From Falsirhodobacter flavus (GTDB taxonomy: Bacteria; Pseudomonadota; Alphaproteobacteria; Rhodobacterales; Rhodobacteraceae): a stretch of DNA of 57,573 nucleotides. Below the pieces are notes generated by a model, which made no database searches, was not told where the DNA came from, and saw only the letters and a list, made by a program, of their open reading frames with translations. This document shows, in pieces, positions 1 through 8,552 of this stretch. Positions within the stretch are counted from its first letter, which is position 1, and each line of letters begins with the position of its first letter. The translations under genes were made by a program, and so were the position numbers. The stretch covers positions 1-57,573 of the forward strand of contig JARWBI010000014.1 of the NCBI GenBank assembly GCA_029846755.1, given 5' to 3'.

Positions 1-46
1 CGCGGTCGGCGTTCCGGCCCGCGTCGTGGGCCAGCGCCAGGTCTGA
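1..46 (+). CDS. 3' end of the hexapeptide acyltransferase gene (duplicate of 57497-57542)
   Basis: These bases encode the last 14 residues and the TGA stop of the acyltransferase that starts at 56985. They appear here only because the circular sequence was opened inside that gene with an overlap. It is not a separate gene. Confidence 0.95.
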   Translation, partial: AVGVPARVVGQRQV

Positions 47-48
47 AT

Positions 49-64
49 GTTTCGCGCGCGAAAC
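49..64. promoter_or_regulatory. parS-like centromere site 1 (same as 57545-57560)
   Basis: GTTTCGCGCGCGAAAC is a perfect 16-bp palindrome, found again at 54110-54125 and 56911-56926. It resembles the chromosomal ParB site TGTTTCACGTGAAACA with a changed core. All sites lie within about 3.5 kb around parA and repA, so they are the likely ParB binding sites. Confidence 0.85.
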
Positions 65-104
65 GCATGGGGCGCGCAGGTATCCCTGCGCGCCCCGTTC
101 GTTC

Positions 105-2345
105 TTACACCAGCGAGGCCTGGATCGCCCCGTCATGGATGTCCTGCAGCTGCTCCGGGGTCAGGACGCTGTCATAGAATTCGACATCGCTGATGGTCCC
201 GTTGAAGAAGTACTGCGGTTTTTCCGTCCCGCCCGAGGCCGAGAAGTTCACCGCACCGATAGCGATGTCTTCCTTGTTCTGCGCCAGATCGAAGTCGAAG
301 TCCCGCTCGCCGATCTTCTTTCCGTCCAGCCAGACCTGAACCTGATCGCCATCGAAGGTGGCCAGAACGTCGTGATCCTCGCCTGCCTTGATGCCGGACT
401 TGGTGAGCTGGATCGTGTCCTTCTCGTTCTGGAACTGGACGATCAGCTTCCCGTTCGAGATCCAGGACGAGAAGTCGTCCTTCTGCTCGATCGAGGCCTT
501 GGAGACGAGGCCGTGGTTATAGGATACCGTGTCGGCATCGAAGCTGAACGCGATCGAACCTTCGTCGGTCTGCATCGTGCCTTTGTGGTCCTTGAACACC
601 ACATCGCCCTTGGTGCCGTTCAGGTCGGCATTGTCCAGATCGAACAGCTTGCGGATGACGGCATTGGCGTCGTCATCATTCACAGGTTGTTCGGCCTGTT
701 TGCCTCCCGTGCTCGAAATTTTCACATCGGTGATGCGGCCATCGAAGAAGTAGTGTTGGGCATCGGTCGTCCCGGAAGTGGATCGTCCGTTGTATCCACC
801 CAAAAGCAGTTTTTCGGTGTTTCCTTCAAGCGTGAAATCAAGTGCTTTTTCACCCTTGAGTTCCCCATCGAGCCAGACTCCGACCTTGCCGTCGCCAAAG
901 GTCAGCTTCAGGTCATAGTCGGTTTTTGTCTTGATGCCCGAAATGCCGAAATCGACTTTACCCTTGTCGTTGTCAAAGGTGACGATCAGTTTGCCGTTAT
1001 CGATCCAAGCCGAGAAACCATCCTCTTTCGAGTCCTTAGAGATGATACCCCGACGCCAGCCTACGGTGTCAGCGTTGAACGTCAGTTCAACGGTTCCCGA
1101 ATCGATTTCCATCGCTGCCTTGTGCTCGACGGTGATCATGCGATGCGCTTGGCCCGTCACTTCCCGACGGCCGGCCAATTCGAAGACAACATCTGCGGCA
1201 CCATTGTCATTTTCAATCGGCTGGGGGGTCGGCTGCGGTGCTGGGGTCGGTTCCGGAACTGGCGACGGCTTGACTGGCGTGACCACTGTGCCATCGTCTT
1301 TGTCGCCGCCCAGCAGTTGACTTAGTCGATCGAGCGCACCCATGTTGCTGCCGAAATCGACAGCCGTGCCTTTCAATGGCAGAAAGTCCTGCCAGAGAGA
1401 ACCGGCTTTGTTGCCGAATGCAAACAGGTTGTCGACGTTACCGGCGCCATAGATGTGGTTGTCACCGATCGTCGAGCGTGTCTCGTTGACCAGTTGCTTG
1501 AACACGTTTGCCTCAACGACCACGCCCGAGTTGTCGTAGCCGTTACGCGATGCAAGACGGATGATTCCGCCTTCATCGTTCTTGTTTGGCAGCAGGGTGT
1601 TGTTTCTGATGACCACATTCTCTTCGCCGCCGGCGATGAAGATGGAGTTCACATGACCCGTGGCGATCATGTTGTCTTCGATCAGAATGTTCTTGTATCC
1701 CTCGCCGGCAGGGTTGTTCAAGAAGATGCCTTGCGGCGTCCGGGTTCCGGTCGACGGATCATCGTAGAAAAGGTTCCCGCGGATGGTGATGTCGCGCGGC
1801 ATGATTCCGTTTACCGGAAGCATTTGCAAAAGGTCGCAGTGCAGATCTCCGCGGCCTTGAATGTCGCGCACGACGTTGTTTCCGAAAACGCCATTGTGGC
1901 TGTTGCCGGTAATGCGAACCATGTCCTCCACAGCATCATGAATGACATTGCTCTCGACCGTGAAGTTGCGGACACTATTCAGCAATAGCGCCATATTTTC
2001 GCCGTTGCTGCTGATGTCATTGCCTTCCAGGACCAGGCCGTCAACGTCGCGGAAGTTCACGGTTCCCTTGATTTCGGAGTTGGTAATTTTCAGGTCTTCG
2101 ATCCAGCCGCCGAACAAGCCGCCGTTGACCTTCAGGCCATCGAGCGAGACGTGGTCGCCGTTGACCGAGATTTTGCCGAAGACGGCTTTGCCTTCGTTTT
2201 CAGCCTTGATCGAAACATTCGTCGGCATGTCGCGAAGTGTGGTCGCGCCATAATTTCCGTCGCCCAGCAGGATCGTATCGCCGGATTTGACGTTCTTCAG
2301 CGCGGTCTGGAATTCGCCCGCGTTGGTGACCTTGATCGTTGGCAT
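105..2345 (-). CDS. Secreted right-handed beta-helix protein with two LamG-like domains
   Basis: This 746-residue protein resembles chondroitinase B/alginate lyase-type or epimerase-type parallel beta-helix proteins. Residues 1 to about 330 contain many short helix coils with runs such as NNVVRD, IRGNLFYDD and VIRNNTLLP. A Pro-Thr-rich linker (PEPTPAPQPTPQP) follows near residue 365. Two concanavalin A/LamG-like modules then occupy roughly 385-550 and 560-735; each contains the repeated signature W-I-x-N-G-K-L-I-V. There is no N-terminal signal peptide, which fits type I secretion, and a type I ABC transporter and adaptor lie at 47.8-50.9 kb. RTX nonapeptides are absent. The start is supported by AAGGAAAT upstream of ATG at 2345. 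The beta-helix part is a clear paralogue of the protein at 15577-16698. It probably cuts, modifies or binds the plasmid-encoded polysaccharide; the exact activity is inferred. Confidence 0.8.
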   Translation of the reverse strand: MPTIKVTNAGEFQTALKNVKSGDTILLGDGNYGATTLRDMPTNVSIKAENEGKAVFGKISVNGDHVSLDGLKVNGGLFGGWIEDLKITNSEIKGTVNFRDVDGLVLEGNDISSNGENMALLLNSVRNFTVESNVIHDAVEDMVRITGNSHNGVFGNNVVRDIQGRGDLHCDLLQMLPVNGIMPRDITIRGNLFYDDPSTGTRTPQGIFLNNPAGEGYKNILIEDNMIATGHVNSIFIAGGEENVVIRNNTLLPNKNDEGGIIRLASRNGYDNSGVVVEANVFKQLVNETRSTIGDNHIYGAGNVDNLFAFGNKAGSLWQDFLPLKGTAVDFGSNMGALDRLSQLLGGDKDDGTVVTPVKPSPVPEPTPAPQPTPQPIENDNGAADVVFELAGRREVTGQAHRMITVEHKAAMEIDSGTVELTFNADTVGWRRGIISKDSKEDGFSAWIDNGKLIVTFDNDKGKVDFGISGIKTKTDYDLKLTFGDGKVGVWLDGELKGEKALDFTLEGNTEKLLLGGYNGRSTSGTTDAQHYFFDGRITDVKISSTGGKQAEQPVNDDDANAVIRKLFDLDNADLNGTKGDVVFKDHKGTMQTDEGSIAFSFDADTVSYNHGLVSKASIEQKDDFSSWISNGKLIVQFQNEKDTIQLTKSGIKAGEDHDVLATFDGDQVQVWLDGKKIGERDFDFDLAQNKEDIAIGAVNFSASGGTEKPQYFFNGTISDVEFYDSVLTPEQLQDIHDGAIQASLV

Positions 2346-2696
2346 GTGATTTCCTTGCCTTCAGGTTGGGGGGAGACTCGAAGTGGAAAAACCCTGAGCC
2401 AAAGCGGATCAGGCTCGTCATACAAAAGTTACGCCGCAATGCGGTACAGGTCGGACGAGCATGACCCGGCCTGAAAGGTCGTAACCTTTTGGCCCTCGGG
2501 TTTGCAAACGGGGATATACAACCAGAAGTTGAAATTGGAAGAGGGTGCGGCAGAAATACGCCCGCTCTGTGGCAAAAAAGCGCCATGTGGTTTTTCACCC
2601 CATTGACCGGGGCATGTGGTCTGACGGCTTGCCATGCCCGCCCGGTGGCGCTAGCAATTTGAAAACCCTTTGACCGACAAGCGGATCTCGACCGGA
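2346..2696. other. Divergent intergenic region
   Basis: This gap of about 350 bases lies between the divergently transcribed beta-helix gene and the acetyltransferase gene. It must hold promoters for both. I see no convincing open frame, hairpin terminator or operator in it. Confidence 0.5.
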
Positions 2697-3176
2697 ATGA
2701 GCCTCAACCGTCTGCGACGCATCAGGGAATCCGTTGTGCGGGTCCGCCGTATCTCGCCGCGAAAGGTCTGGGGATTGGACATCCACCCGACCGCGCAACT
2801 GTCGCTTTCGGCCAAGTTCGATGTCACCCATCCGCAGGGAATCCACGTCGGCGCCTATTCCTATATCGCGTTCGAGGCCCGTTTGCTGAGCCATGACACG
2901 ACACGGCGGCTGAAGGCGCATACGAGAATCGGCCAGAATTGCTTCATCGGGGGGCGGTCACTGATTCTTCCCGGCGTGACGATCGGGGACAGCTGCATCG
3001 TCGGGGCGGGGTCGGTCGTGACCAAGGACGTGCCGCCCAACTGTATCGTGGCGGGCAATCCCGCCAAAATCATCTATCGCGACGTGCATCTGAACCATTA
3101 CGGGCGCATGGACCCGGCCAAGATGCACGAACGGACCAAGGTGGGGGCCGAGGAACTTCCGGACCTCTCCGGGTGA
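2697..3176 (+). CDS. Hexapeptide-repeat acyltransferase (colanic acid acetyltransferase type)
   Basis: A protein of about 159 residues of the left-handed beta-helix acyltransferase family, which usually transfers acetyl groups from acetyl-CoA to sugars. Hexapeptide turns are visible in [18 protein letters not shown] and [20 protein letters not shown], followed by the typical [15 protein letters not shown] end. The His in the LLSHDT segment is a candidate catalytic base. I chose ATG 2697, with GCGGA upstream; an upstream TTG at 2670 would add nine residues. Its stop overlaps the start of the SGNH hydrolase (GTGA), so the two are translationally coupled. The likely role is O-acetylation of the exopolysaccharide repeat unit or a precursor. 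Confidence 0.82.
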   Translation: MSLNRLRRIRESVVRVRRISPRKVWGLDIHPTAQLSLSAKFDVTHPQGIHVGAYSYIAFEARLLSHDTTRRLKAHTRIGQNCFIGGRSLILPGVTIGDSCIVGAGSVVTKDVPPNCIVAGNPAKIIYRDVHLNHYGRMDPAKMHERTKVGAEELPDLSG

Positions 3177-3862
3177 AGGGCGCCCTCGGTGCGCTGGCCC
3201 TGGGCGTTCTGGCCCTGGGCGCATTCGTGCTATGGCCTTCTGCGCCGGGGCCGGCGGATCCCGCGCACCGGATGCCCGCGGCGACGCTGCCTGCGAACGG
3301 GCCTTTGCGGATCGTGACGCTTGGCACCAGTCTGACGCTTGGCGGCGACTGGCGCGAGCGGCTTGCGGCGGACCTGTCAGCCTGTGCGGCGCGCCCGGTC
3401 GAAGTAGTGCCGGTGGCCGAAGCGGGCGAGGATTCCGACTGGGGCGCGGCGCAGATGGACCGGGTGATCGCGCTTCAGCCTTCGCTGGTGCTGATCGAAT
3501 TCGCGATCAACGATGCCGACATGCTGGACGGGGTCACGCTGGGCACCGCGCGCAAGAACCACGAGGCGATCCTTGGCGCGCTGAAACAGGCGGTGCCGGT
3601 GCTGGTCACCATGAGCCCGGCCTTCGGCCCGCGCGGCTGGATCCGCCCGAACCTTCCCGATTACGAGGCGCAGTATCGCGCCATGGCCGATGAGCGGAAG
3701 ATCGGCCTGATCGACATCGCCCCGGTTTGGCGCAAGGCCCTGGAAGGCAATCGCCGCCATTTGATGCCCGACGGGCTGCACCCGACCGATGCCGCGATGG
3801 TCGAAGTGGCCCTGCCGGTGATCCGGGCCGAGCTTGGTCGCGTGATCCAGAACTGCGGCTGA
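3173..3862 (+). CDS. SGNH/GDSL-type hydrolase with N-terminal membrane anchor
   Basis: A 229-residue protein starting at GTG 3173, inside the stop codon of the preceding acetyltransferase. Residues 4-22 form a hydrophobic signal anchor. The SGNH blocks are present: GTSLT with Ser53, AIND with Asn113, and DGLHP with Asp200 and His203, giving a Ser-Asp-His catalytic set. Such enzymes are esterases or acyl transferases acting in the periplasm. Pairing with an acetyltransferase suggests that it removes or relocates acyl groups on the polysaccharide, for example to tune its acetylation. The exact substrate cannot be read from the sequence. Confidence 0.82.
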   Translation: MKGALGALALGVLALGAFVLWPSAPGPADPAHRMPAATLPANGPLRIVTLGTSLTLGGDWRERLAADLSACAARPVEVVPVAEAGEDSDWGAAQMDRVIALQPSLVLIEFAINDADMLDGVTLGTARKNHEAILGALKQAVPVLVTMSPAFGPRGWIRPNLPDYEAQYRAMADERKIGLIDIAPVWRKALEGNRRHLMPDGLHPTDAAMVEVALPVIRAELGRVIQNCG

Positions 3863-3990
3863 TCCGCATTTTTCCACGCTCAACCTGTGGTTGCCACTGC
3901 AAGCCATTGCTGCGACGCGGCAAATTGCGCTGGCCTGACGGGGCGGCATCGGATAGCCCTTTGTGAACGATCGGTAACCAGCAGGGGATC

Positions 3991-5151
3991 ATGGCGGACA
4001 AAAGGACGGACCCTCGCCCGACCGTCTGGATCGTGACCCGCGATCTGGGCAAGTTTTCCGAAGTCTGGCTTTTGCGTCAGATCCTGAACCTGCGGCGGTT
4101 GCGCCCGGTGGTGATCACCTGGGCTGACCATCGCAAGGAAAAGGACGACACCCCCGTCCATGTGCTGCCCTTCGGCCCGGATCTGGGGGTCGGGCCTGCG
4201 CGTTGGACCAACCGGCTGGCGCGGATGGCGGCGGGCAATTACTTCGCCAGTGGCGGGGCGGAGCTTCGGGCGCTCAAGGATCTGGCGCGGCGCGATCCGC
4301 CCGATGTGATCCTTGGCCATTTCGGCCATACCGCGCTGCGCGTGCTGCCGCTGGCCCGCGCGCTGGACGTGCCGATGGTGTGCCATTTCCACGGACTGGA
4401 CCTGTCTTCGTCGCTGAACAACAAATGGTATCGCTGGAGCCTTGCGCGCCACGCCCCCCATTTCGCCGCCGCCATCACCGTCGGCACCCGCCAGCGCGAG
4501 ATGCTGGCACCCTTCTATCCGCCCGAACGCACGGCGCTGATCCCCTGCGGTGTGCCGGTGGCCGAGTTCACCCGCGACACCGCCAAGGGGGAGGGGGTGC
4601 GCTTTGTGACCGTCTCGCGCCTCGTGCCGCAGAAAGGGGTGGATCACTGTCTGCGCGCGCTGGCCGAATTGCCGCGCGGGATGGCGCATCTGGACGTGAT
4701 CGGCGACGGGCCGGAACGGCCGGGGCTGGAGGGGTTGGTGTCTTCGCTGGGCCTTTCGGACGACGTGACCTTCCATGGCGCGCAGCCGCCTTCGGGTGTG
4801 CGCGCGGCATTGTCGGGGGCAACGGCGCTGTTGCAACATTCGTTGGATACGCCCGACGGCTGGTTCGAAGGGTTCGGGGTGACGGTGGCCGAAGCCTCGG
4901 CCATGGAAGTGCCGACGATTGCTTCGCGTTGCGGCGGCTTGCTGGATCAGGTCTTGGATGGTGAGACGGGGTTCCTGGTGCCGCAGCGCGACCACCGCGC
5001 CATGGCCGATGCGATGCGGAAACTGGCGGGCGAGCCGGGGTTGGCGGACCGCATGGGCCGCGCGGCGCGGCAAAGGGCGGAAGCGATGTTCGACATGAAG
5101 GATCAGGTGGCCAAGCTGGAAGACCTGCTGCTGGCACAGGTGCGCGGATGA
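3991..5151 (+). CDS. Glycosyltransferase family 4
   Basis: A 386-residue GT-B fold glycosyltransferase similar in style to AmsK/WcaL colanic or amylovoran enzymes. The N-terminal half carries the acceptor side (HFHGLDLS near residue 130). The C-terminal half has VSRLVPQKGVDH, VIGDGPERP and the donor-binding E-x7-E motif EGFGVTVAE. AGGGGATC precedes ATG 3991. The gene ends with an ATGA overlap into the following GT2, so the two are coupled. It probably adds a sugar to the lipid-linked repeat unit on the cytoplasmic face. Confidence 0.88.
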   Translation: MADKRTDPRPTVWIVTRDLGKFSEVWLLRQILNLRRLRPVVITWADHRKEKDDTPVHVLPFGPDLGVGPARWTNRLARMAAGNYFASGGAELRALKDLARRDPPDVILGHFGHTALRVLPLARALDVPMVCHFHGLDLSSSLNNKWYRWSLARHAPHFAAAITVGTRQREMLAPFYPPERTALIPCGVPVAEFTRDTAKGEGVRFVTVSRLVPQKGVDHCLRALAELPRGMAHLDVIGDGPERPGLEGLVSSLGLSDDVTFHGAQPPSGVRAALSGATALLQHSLDTPDGWFEGFGVTVAEASAMEVPTIASRCGGLLDQVLDGETGFLVPQRDHRAMADAMRKLAGEPGLADRMGRAARQRAEAMFDMKDQVAKLEDLLLAQVRG

Positions 5152-6083
5152 TCGACGTCTCGGTGATCCTGCCCGCATACAACGCTGCGCGGTTCATCCG
5201 CCGGGCCGTGGACAGCGCCTTGGCGCAGGACGGCGTCAGCGTCGAGGTGATCGCGGTCAACGACGCGTCCAAGGACGACACACTGGCGGTGCTGCGGGAA
5301 CTGGCGCAGACGCGGCCCGGTCTGCGGGTGCTGGACAATGCCGCGAACCTTGGGCCGGGCGGGACGCGCAATGCCGGGATCGCGGCGGCGCAGGGGCGCT
5401 GGATCGCGATCCTGGATGCCGACGACGCCTTTGCGCCGGGGCGGCTGGCACGGCTGGTTTCGGTAGCCGAAGGGCAGGGGGCGGGCATCGTGGCCGACCT
5501 TCCGGTCTTCTATGACATGGCGGCAGGGCAGGCGGCGCGGACGCAGCTTCCCGCATCCGGCGCGGTGCAGGAGGTGCGTCAGGCCGACTTCCTTGAACCC
5601 GACAGCGCGACGGGGCTGGATTTCGGCCTGCTCAAACCGATGTTCCGGGCTGATCTTCGGGACCGTTGGCACTATGCCGAAGGCGTGCGCCACGGCGAGG
5701 ATTTCGAGCTGTATTTCGACCTGACAGGGCAGGGGGAACGGTTCCTGCTGCTGCACGAGGCGCTTTACGTCTTTTCGACCCGGATCGGAGAGATCAGCGG
5801 CAGCTTTTCCCCCGGCAGCGTCACGGATGTGGATTATCGCGGCATTGCGGCCCAGTCGCGCCGTCTGGCGGCTCGGGCCGATCTGGATGCGGGGATGCGC
5901 GAATTGCTGGCGGTGCGCGAGGCGAACGCCCTGCGCGCCAACCGCCGTTACGGCTGGACCGCGCTGCGCAAGCGCGACAAGGCGCGGCTGTTTGCATGGC
6001 TGAAGCGCGATCCGGCCAACCGCCGCGACATGCTGGCCATGGTCATGGCCAAGCTGCGCGGGCATCGCGGTCTGCCGGATTAG
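5148..6083 (+). CDS. Glycosyltransferase family 2
   Basis: A 311-residue GT-A enzyme. The nucleotide-binding start VSVILPAYNAARFIRRAVDSAL, the VNDASKDDT loop and the metal-binding DADDAF (DXD) motif are visible. It begins inside the stop of the upstream GT4 (ATGA) and its stop codon overlaps that of the convergent pyruvyltransferase gene by four bases. The C-terminal third (about 200-311) is variable and may bind the acceptor. Donor and acceptor sugars are unknown. Confidence 0.88.
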   Translation: MIDVSVILPAYNAARFIRRAVDSALAQDGVSVEVIAVNDASKDDTLAVLRELAQTRPGLRVLDNAANLGPGGTRNAGIAAAQGRWIAILDADDAFAPGRLARLVSVAEGQGAGIVADLPVFYDMAAGQAARTQLPASGAVQEVRQADFLEPDSATGLDFGLLKPMFRADLRDRWHYAEGVRHGEDFELYFDLTGQGERFLLLHEALYVFSTRIGEISGSFSPGSVTDVDYRGIAAQSRRLAARADLDAGMRELLAVREANALRANRRYGWTALRKRDKARLFAWLKRDPANRRDMLAMVMAKLRGHRGLPD

Positions 6084-6991
6084 GCGACGGCCTTTTCCCG
6101 AAGTTCGGCCAGCATGGCGCGGTAGCGGGTCTTGGCCTCGTTCAGCGCCTTGCGGTCGCTGAGCAGGCCGGGCTGGGTCGCAAGGCTGCGCAGCCGCCCT
6201 TCGGCCTGCATGGATTCCAGCGCCAGACGCAGCTTGTGCCGGGTGGAGGGCGTATGCGGTTTCGCCGGGGCAGAGGACCGCGCCGCCGTCGGCAGGGCGG
6301 GCTTCCTCTGCTGGCGCGGCAGCAGCCGGGCAAGGCGTTGCGTCAGCGGGAACAGGCTGGGAATGTCGAGCGTCATCCCGAGGCTTCCCGCCCAGTCCTG
6401 CCATTTCCAGTCGTTGAAACGATGTGATATGATGACGGGTAGCCAAGGCGTTCCGAAAGCATCGGCCAGGATCGCGCCATGCATGGATTCGGTGATGACC
6501 AGCGGAGCGGCGGCGATGCGACGGATGACCTCGCGCGCCTCGCCCTCGGGCGAGACATAGGCGATGCCGGCCTTGGCGCAAAGCCGAGCCCAATCGGCGC
6601 GATGAGTGCTGTCATGATGCGGGATGAAGATGGCGGGGCCGGATTTCGCAATGCCGCGAAAGGCGGGGATGTCCGCGATCAGCATGGCCGGATCGATGAT
6701 GCCGCGGCTTTCGGGCAGGCCCAGCGCCTTGGCCGACCGGGGGCCGCGCACCGACAGAAACTCGCATTCCGCCATCAGCGCCGGGTCGGGTAGGTCGCCA
6801 TAGCCGACGCCGGACCCCAGAACCAGCTTGCGCCGCCCGCGCGGCAGCTTATTGTTCAGCAGCGTTCCGACCCCGACAAGCACCGTGCCGGGCCGCATCT
6901 CGCGCCAGCCGGGCAGGATCTCGTCCCAGAGCCAGAGGTTCAGGTCGTCGCCGAAGTTGCCCGACTGGATTTCGTAATGAAAAAGGTCCAT
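6080..6991 (-). CDS. Polysaccharide pyruvyltransferase family protein (ExoV-like)
   Basis: A 303-residue protein of the WcaK/CsaB/ExoV family, which moves a pyruvyl group from phosphoenolpyruvate onto a sugar to form a ketal. The N-terminus carries the family's GNFGDDLN motif. Further family segments are LGSGVGYGD, SVRGPRSAKALG, PHHDS and ITESMHGAILADAFGTPW. The last 80 residues are charged and low in conservation. It is the last gene of a minus-strand operon (GT2, Wzx flippase, this gene; gap of 46 bases to the flippase). Pyruvylation would make the polymer more acidic. Confidence 0.85.
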   Translation of the reverse strand: MDLFHYEIQSGNFGDDLNLWLWDEILPGWREMRPGTVLVGVGTLLNNKLPRGRRKLVLGSGVGYGDLPDPALMAECEFLSVRGPRSAKALGLPESRGIIDPAMLIADIPAFRGIAKSGPAIFIPHHDSTHRADWARLCAKAGIAYVSPEGEAREVIRRIAAAPLVITESMHGAILADAFGTPWLPVIISHRFNDWKWQDWAGSLGMTLDIPSLFPLTQRLARLLPRQQRKPALPTAARSSAPAKPHTPSTRHKLRLALESMQAEGRLRSLATQPGLLSDRKALNEAKTRYRAMLAELREKAVA

Positions 6992-7037
6992 TGCGCGTCC
7001 TTTGCTTTGGTCAGGCTAACATCCGCAAGGCGATGCG

Positions 7038-8489
7038 TCACCCTGCGGTTTTCGCTCTGCGGTTGATTGCCGCATGGGCAAGATCCATGCTGCGGCCCCG
7101 GTCCAGCAGGAACTGCATCGCCATATAGACCACCGCCCCCAGAAGAATGGCCAGCAGCAGACCCGGCAGGCCGGGCAGGGGGTGCCATTGTTCGAACATA
7201 TAGACGACGACGCACATCACCGCGCCCGACAGGATCGGCGGCGCCACCGTGCGGATCAGCGCCCCGTTCAGAAGGCCCAGCCGTTTCAGCACCGGGAAGG
7301 CATAAAGCGGCGACATCACCATCGTCAGGCCAAGGCGGGCCCAGATCGCCACCTCCAGCCCGTAAGGGGCGGCCAGCCAGATCACGGTGAAGGCCATGGT
7401 GGTCGAGAACATGACCCACCAGAACTGGAACCGCATCTTTCCCCAGCTGGTCAGGATCGAGCCGTTGATGTCCGACAGCGTGGTGATGAGGGCGCGAGCC
7501 GACAGGATCACGATCAGCGGGGCCACGGCCTCTTTCCCGGCGCCGAGGAACAGGCGGGTGAAATCGTTCGCGACCGCGATCAGGCCGAAGCAGATGGGCG
7601 ACATCACCACCATCAGCGCGTGGCAAACGTTCAGATAGGCGCGGCGCGCGCGTTCGTCGTCATCCTGCATCCGGGCGAAGACGGGCATGGTCAGCTTGCG
7701 GACAACCTGCACGATGGTGCGGATCGGCGTCTGCACGATCTGCTGGGCCAGCGTGAAATAGCCAAGTGCGGCGGTGGACAGCGTGGTCGCAAGGATCGGG
7801 CGTTCGGCATTGATGCCGATGAAGCCGACCAGCCCGGCAAGCGAGGCCCATACACCGAAATTCAGCATGGGTTTTATTGCTTGCAGACTGAACCTGAATC
7901 TGGGGCGCCACCCCGCCATGATATTGATCGCGATCGTTGTAACGATGCAGATGACGATCAACTGGCTGATAAGCGCGCCCAAGCGATAACCCAGAAGGGC
8001 CAGAACAACAGCCGCCACAGCGCCGGATAAGGTTCCGATCGTTTCTGCTATTGCAAGCTTGTCAAATTTCAGACGCCTTTCCAGCAGCGATGCTGGAACC
8101 CCTTGAAGACTGGTCATGATGAAGATGGAGGCAGCCCAGAAAAGGGGGTCTTCCATTCCTGGCGCATTGAACAATGCTGAAATCTCGGTCGAGAAGATTA
8201 CTGTGACGGCCGCAAGCCCGGTCCCGATCAAAAGATTGAACCAGAATATGCTGTCGATCTCTATCGGGGTGATGTCTTGTTTCTGGACAAGTGACAGTCT
8301 TGTGCCGAAATCGCCTATGACCTGAGCAAGTCCTGTGATGAAAATGACCAACCCTGCAAGGCCAAACTCTTCCGCAGTCAGAAATCTGGACAGTATCGAG
8401 AGAGTGAAGAGGCTTGCTACAATCCGTATGAGGCGCGCACCGGTGACCCACCAGGCCCCCTTGATAGTTGCCGATCTGAAACCACTCAT
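7038..8489 (-). CDS. Wzx-type polysaccharide flippase (MOP superfamily)
   Basis: A 483-residue integral membrane protein with about 12-14 hydrophobic segments. It has the N-terminal pattern of the PST/WzxC/AmsL group (GAWWVTGARLIRIVASLFTLSILSRFLT shortened: GAWWVTGARL, then SRFLTAEEFGLAGL). These proteins flip undecaprenyl-linked repeat units from the cytoplasm to the periplasm for Wzy polymerisation. It sits between a GT2 and the pyruvyltransferase on the minus strand with short gaps, as expected in an operon. It is the only flippase in the window, so it is probably the one used for the plasmid-encoded polymer. Confidence 0.88.
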   Translation of the reverse strand: MSGFRSATIKGAWWVTGARLIRIVASLFTLSILSRFLTAEEFGLAGLVIFITGLAQVIGDFGTRLSLVQKQDITPIEIDSIFWFNLLIGTGLAAVTVIFSTEISALFNAPGMEDPLFWAASIFIMTSLQGVPASLLERRLKFDKLAIAETIGTLSGAVAAVVLALLGYRLGALISQLIVICIVTTIAINIMAGWRPRFRFSLQAIKPMLNFGVWASLAGLVGFIGINAERPILATTLSTAALGYFTLAQQIVQTPIRTIVQVVRKLTMPVFARMQDDDERARRAYLNVCHALMVVMSPICFGLIAVANDFTRLFLGAGKEAVAPLIVILSARALITTLSDINGSILTSWGKMRFQFWWVMFSTTMAFTVIWLAAPYGLEVAIWARLGLTMVMSPLYAFPVLKRLGLLNGALIRTVAPPILSGAVMCVVVYMFEQWHPLPGLPGLLLAILLGAVVYMAMQFLLDRGRSMDLAHAAINRRAKTAG

Positions 8490-8552
8490 TGAAAAAATCC
8501 GCTACGAGGTCTGCGCGTGTTGTCGCATCATTCTGCGCCGCCGCAAAGGAAA

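Larger units (their letters stand above)
1..77. repeat. Terminal direct repeat (left copy) marking a circular replicon
   Basis: Bases 1-77 are identical to bases 57497-57573. The right copy continues naturally through the end of the acetyltransferase gene. This is the signature of a circular contig written with an overlap of 77 bases, a length often used as the largest k-mer in short-read assembly. The true circle is therefore 57,496 bp. Confidence 0.95.

Noticed and set aside
135-1325. Long plus-strand open frame of 396 codons opposite the beta-helix gene
   Set aside because: It is antisense to a well-supported protein with repeated domains and a good ribosome site, and its own translation has no recognisable domain.
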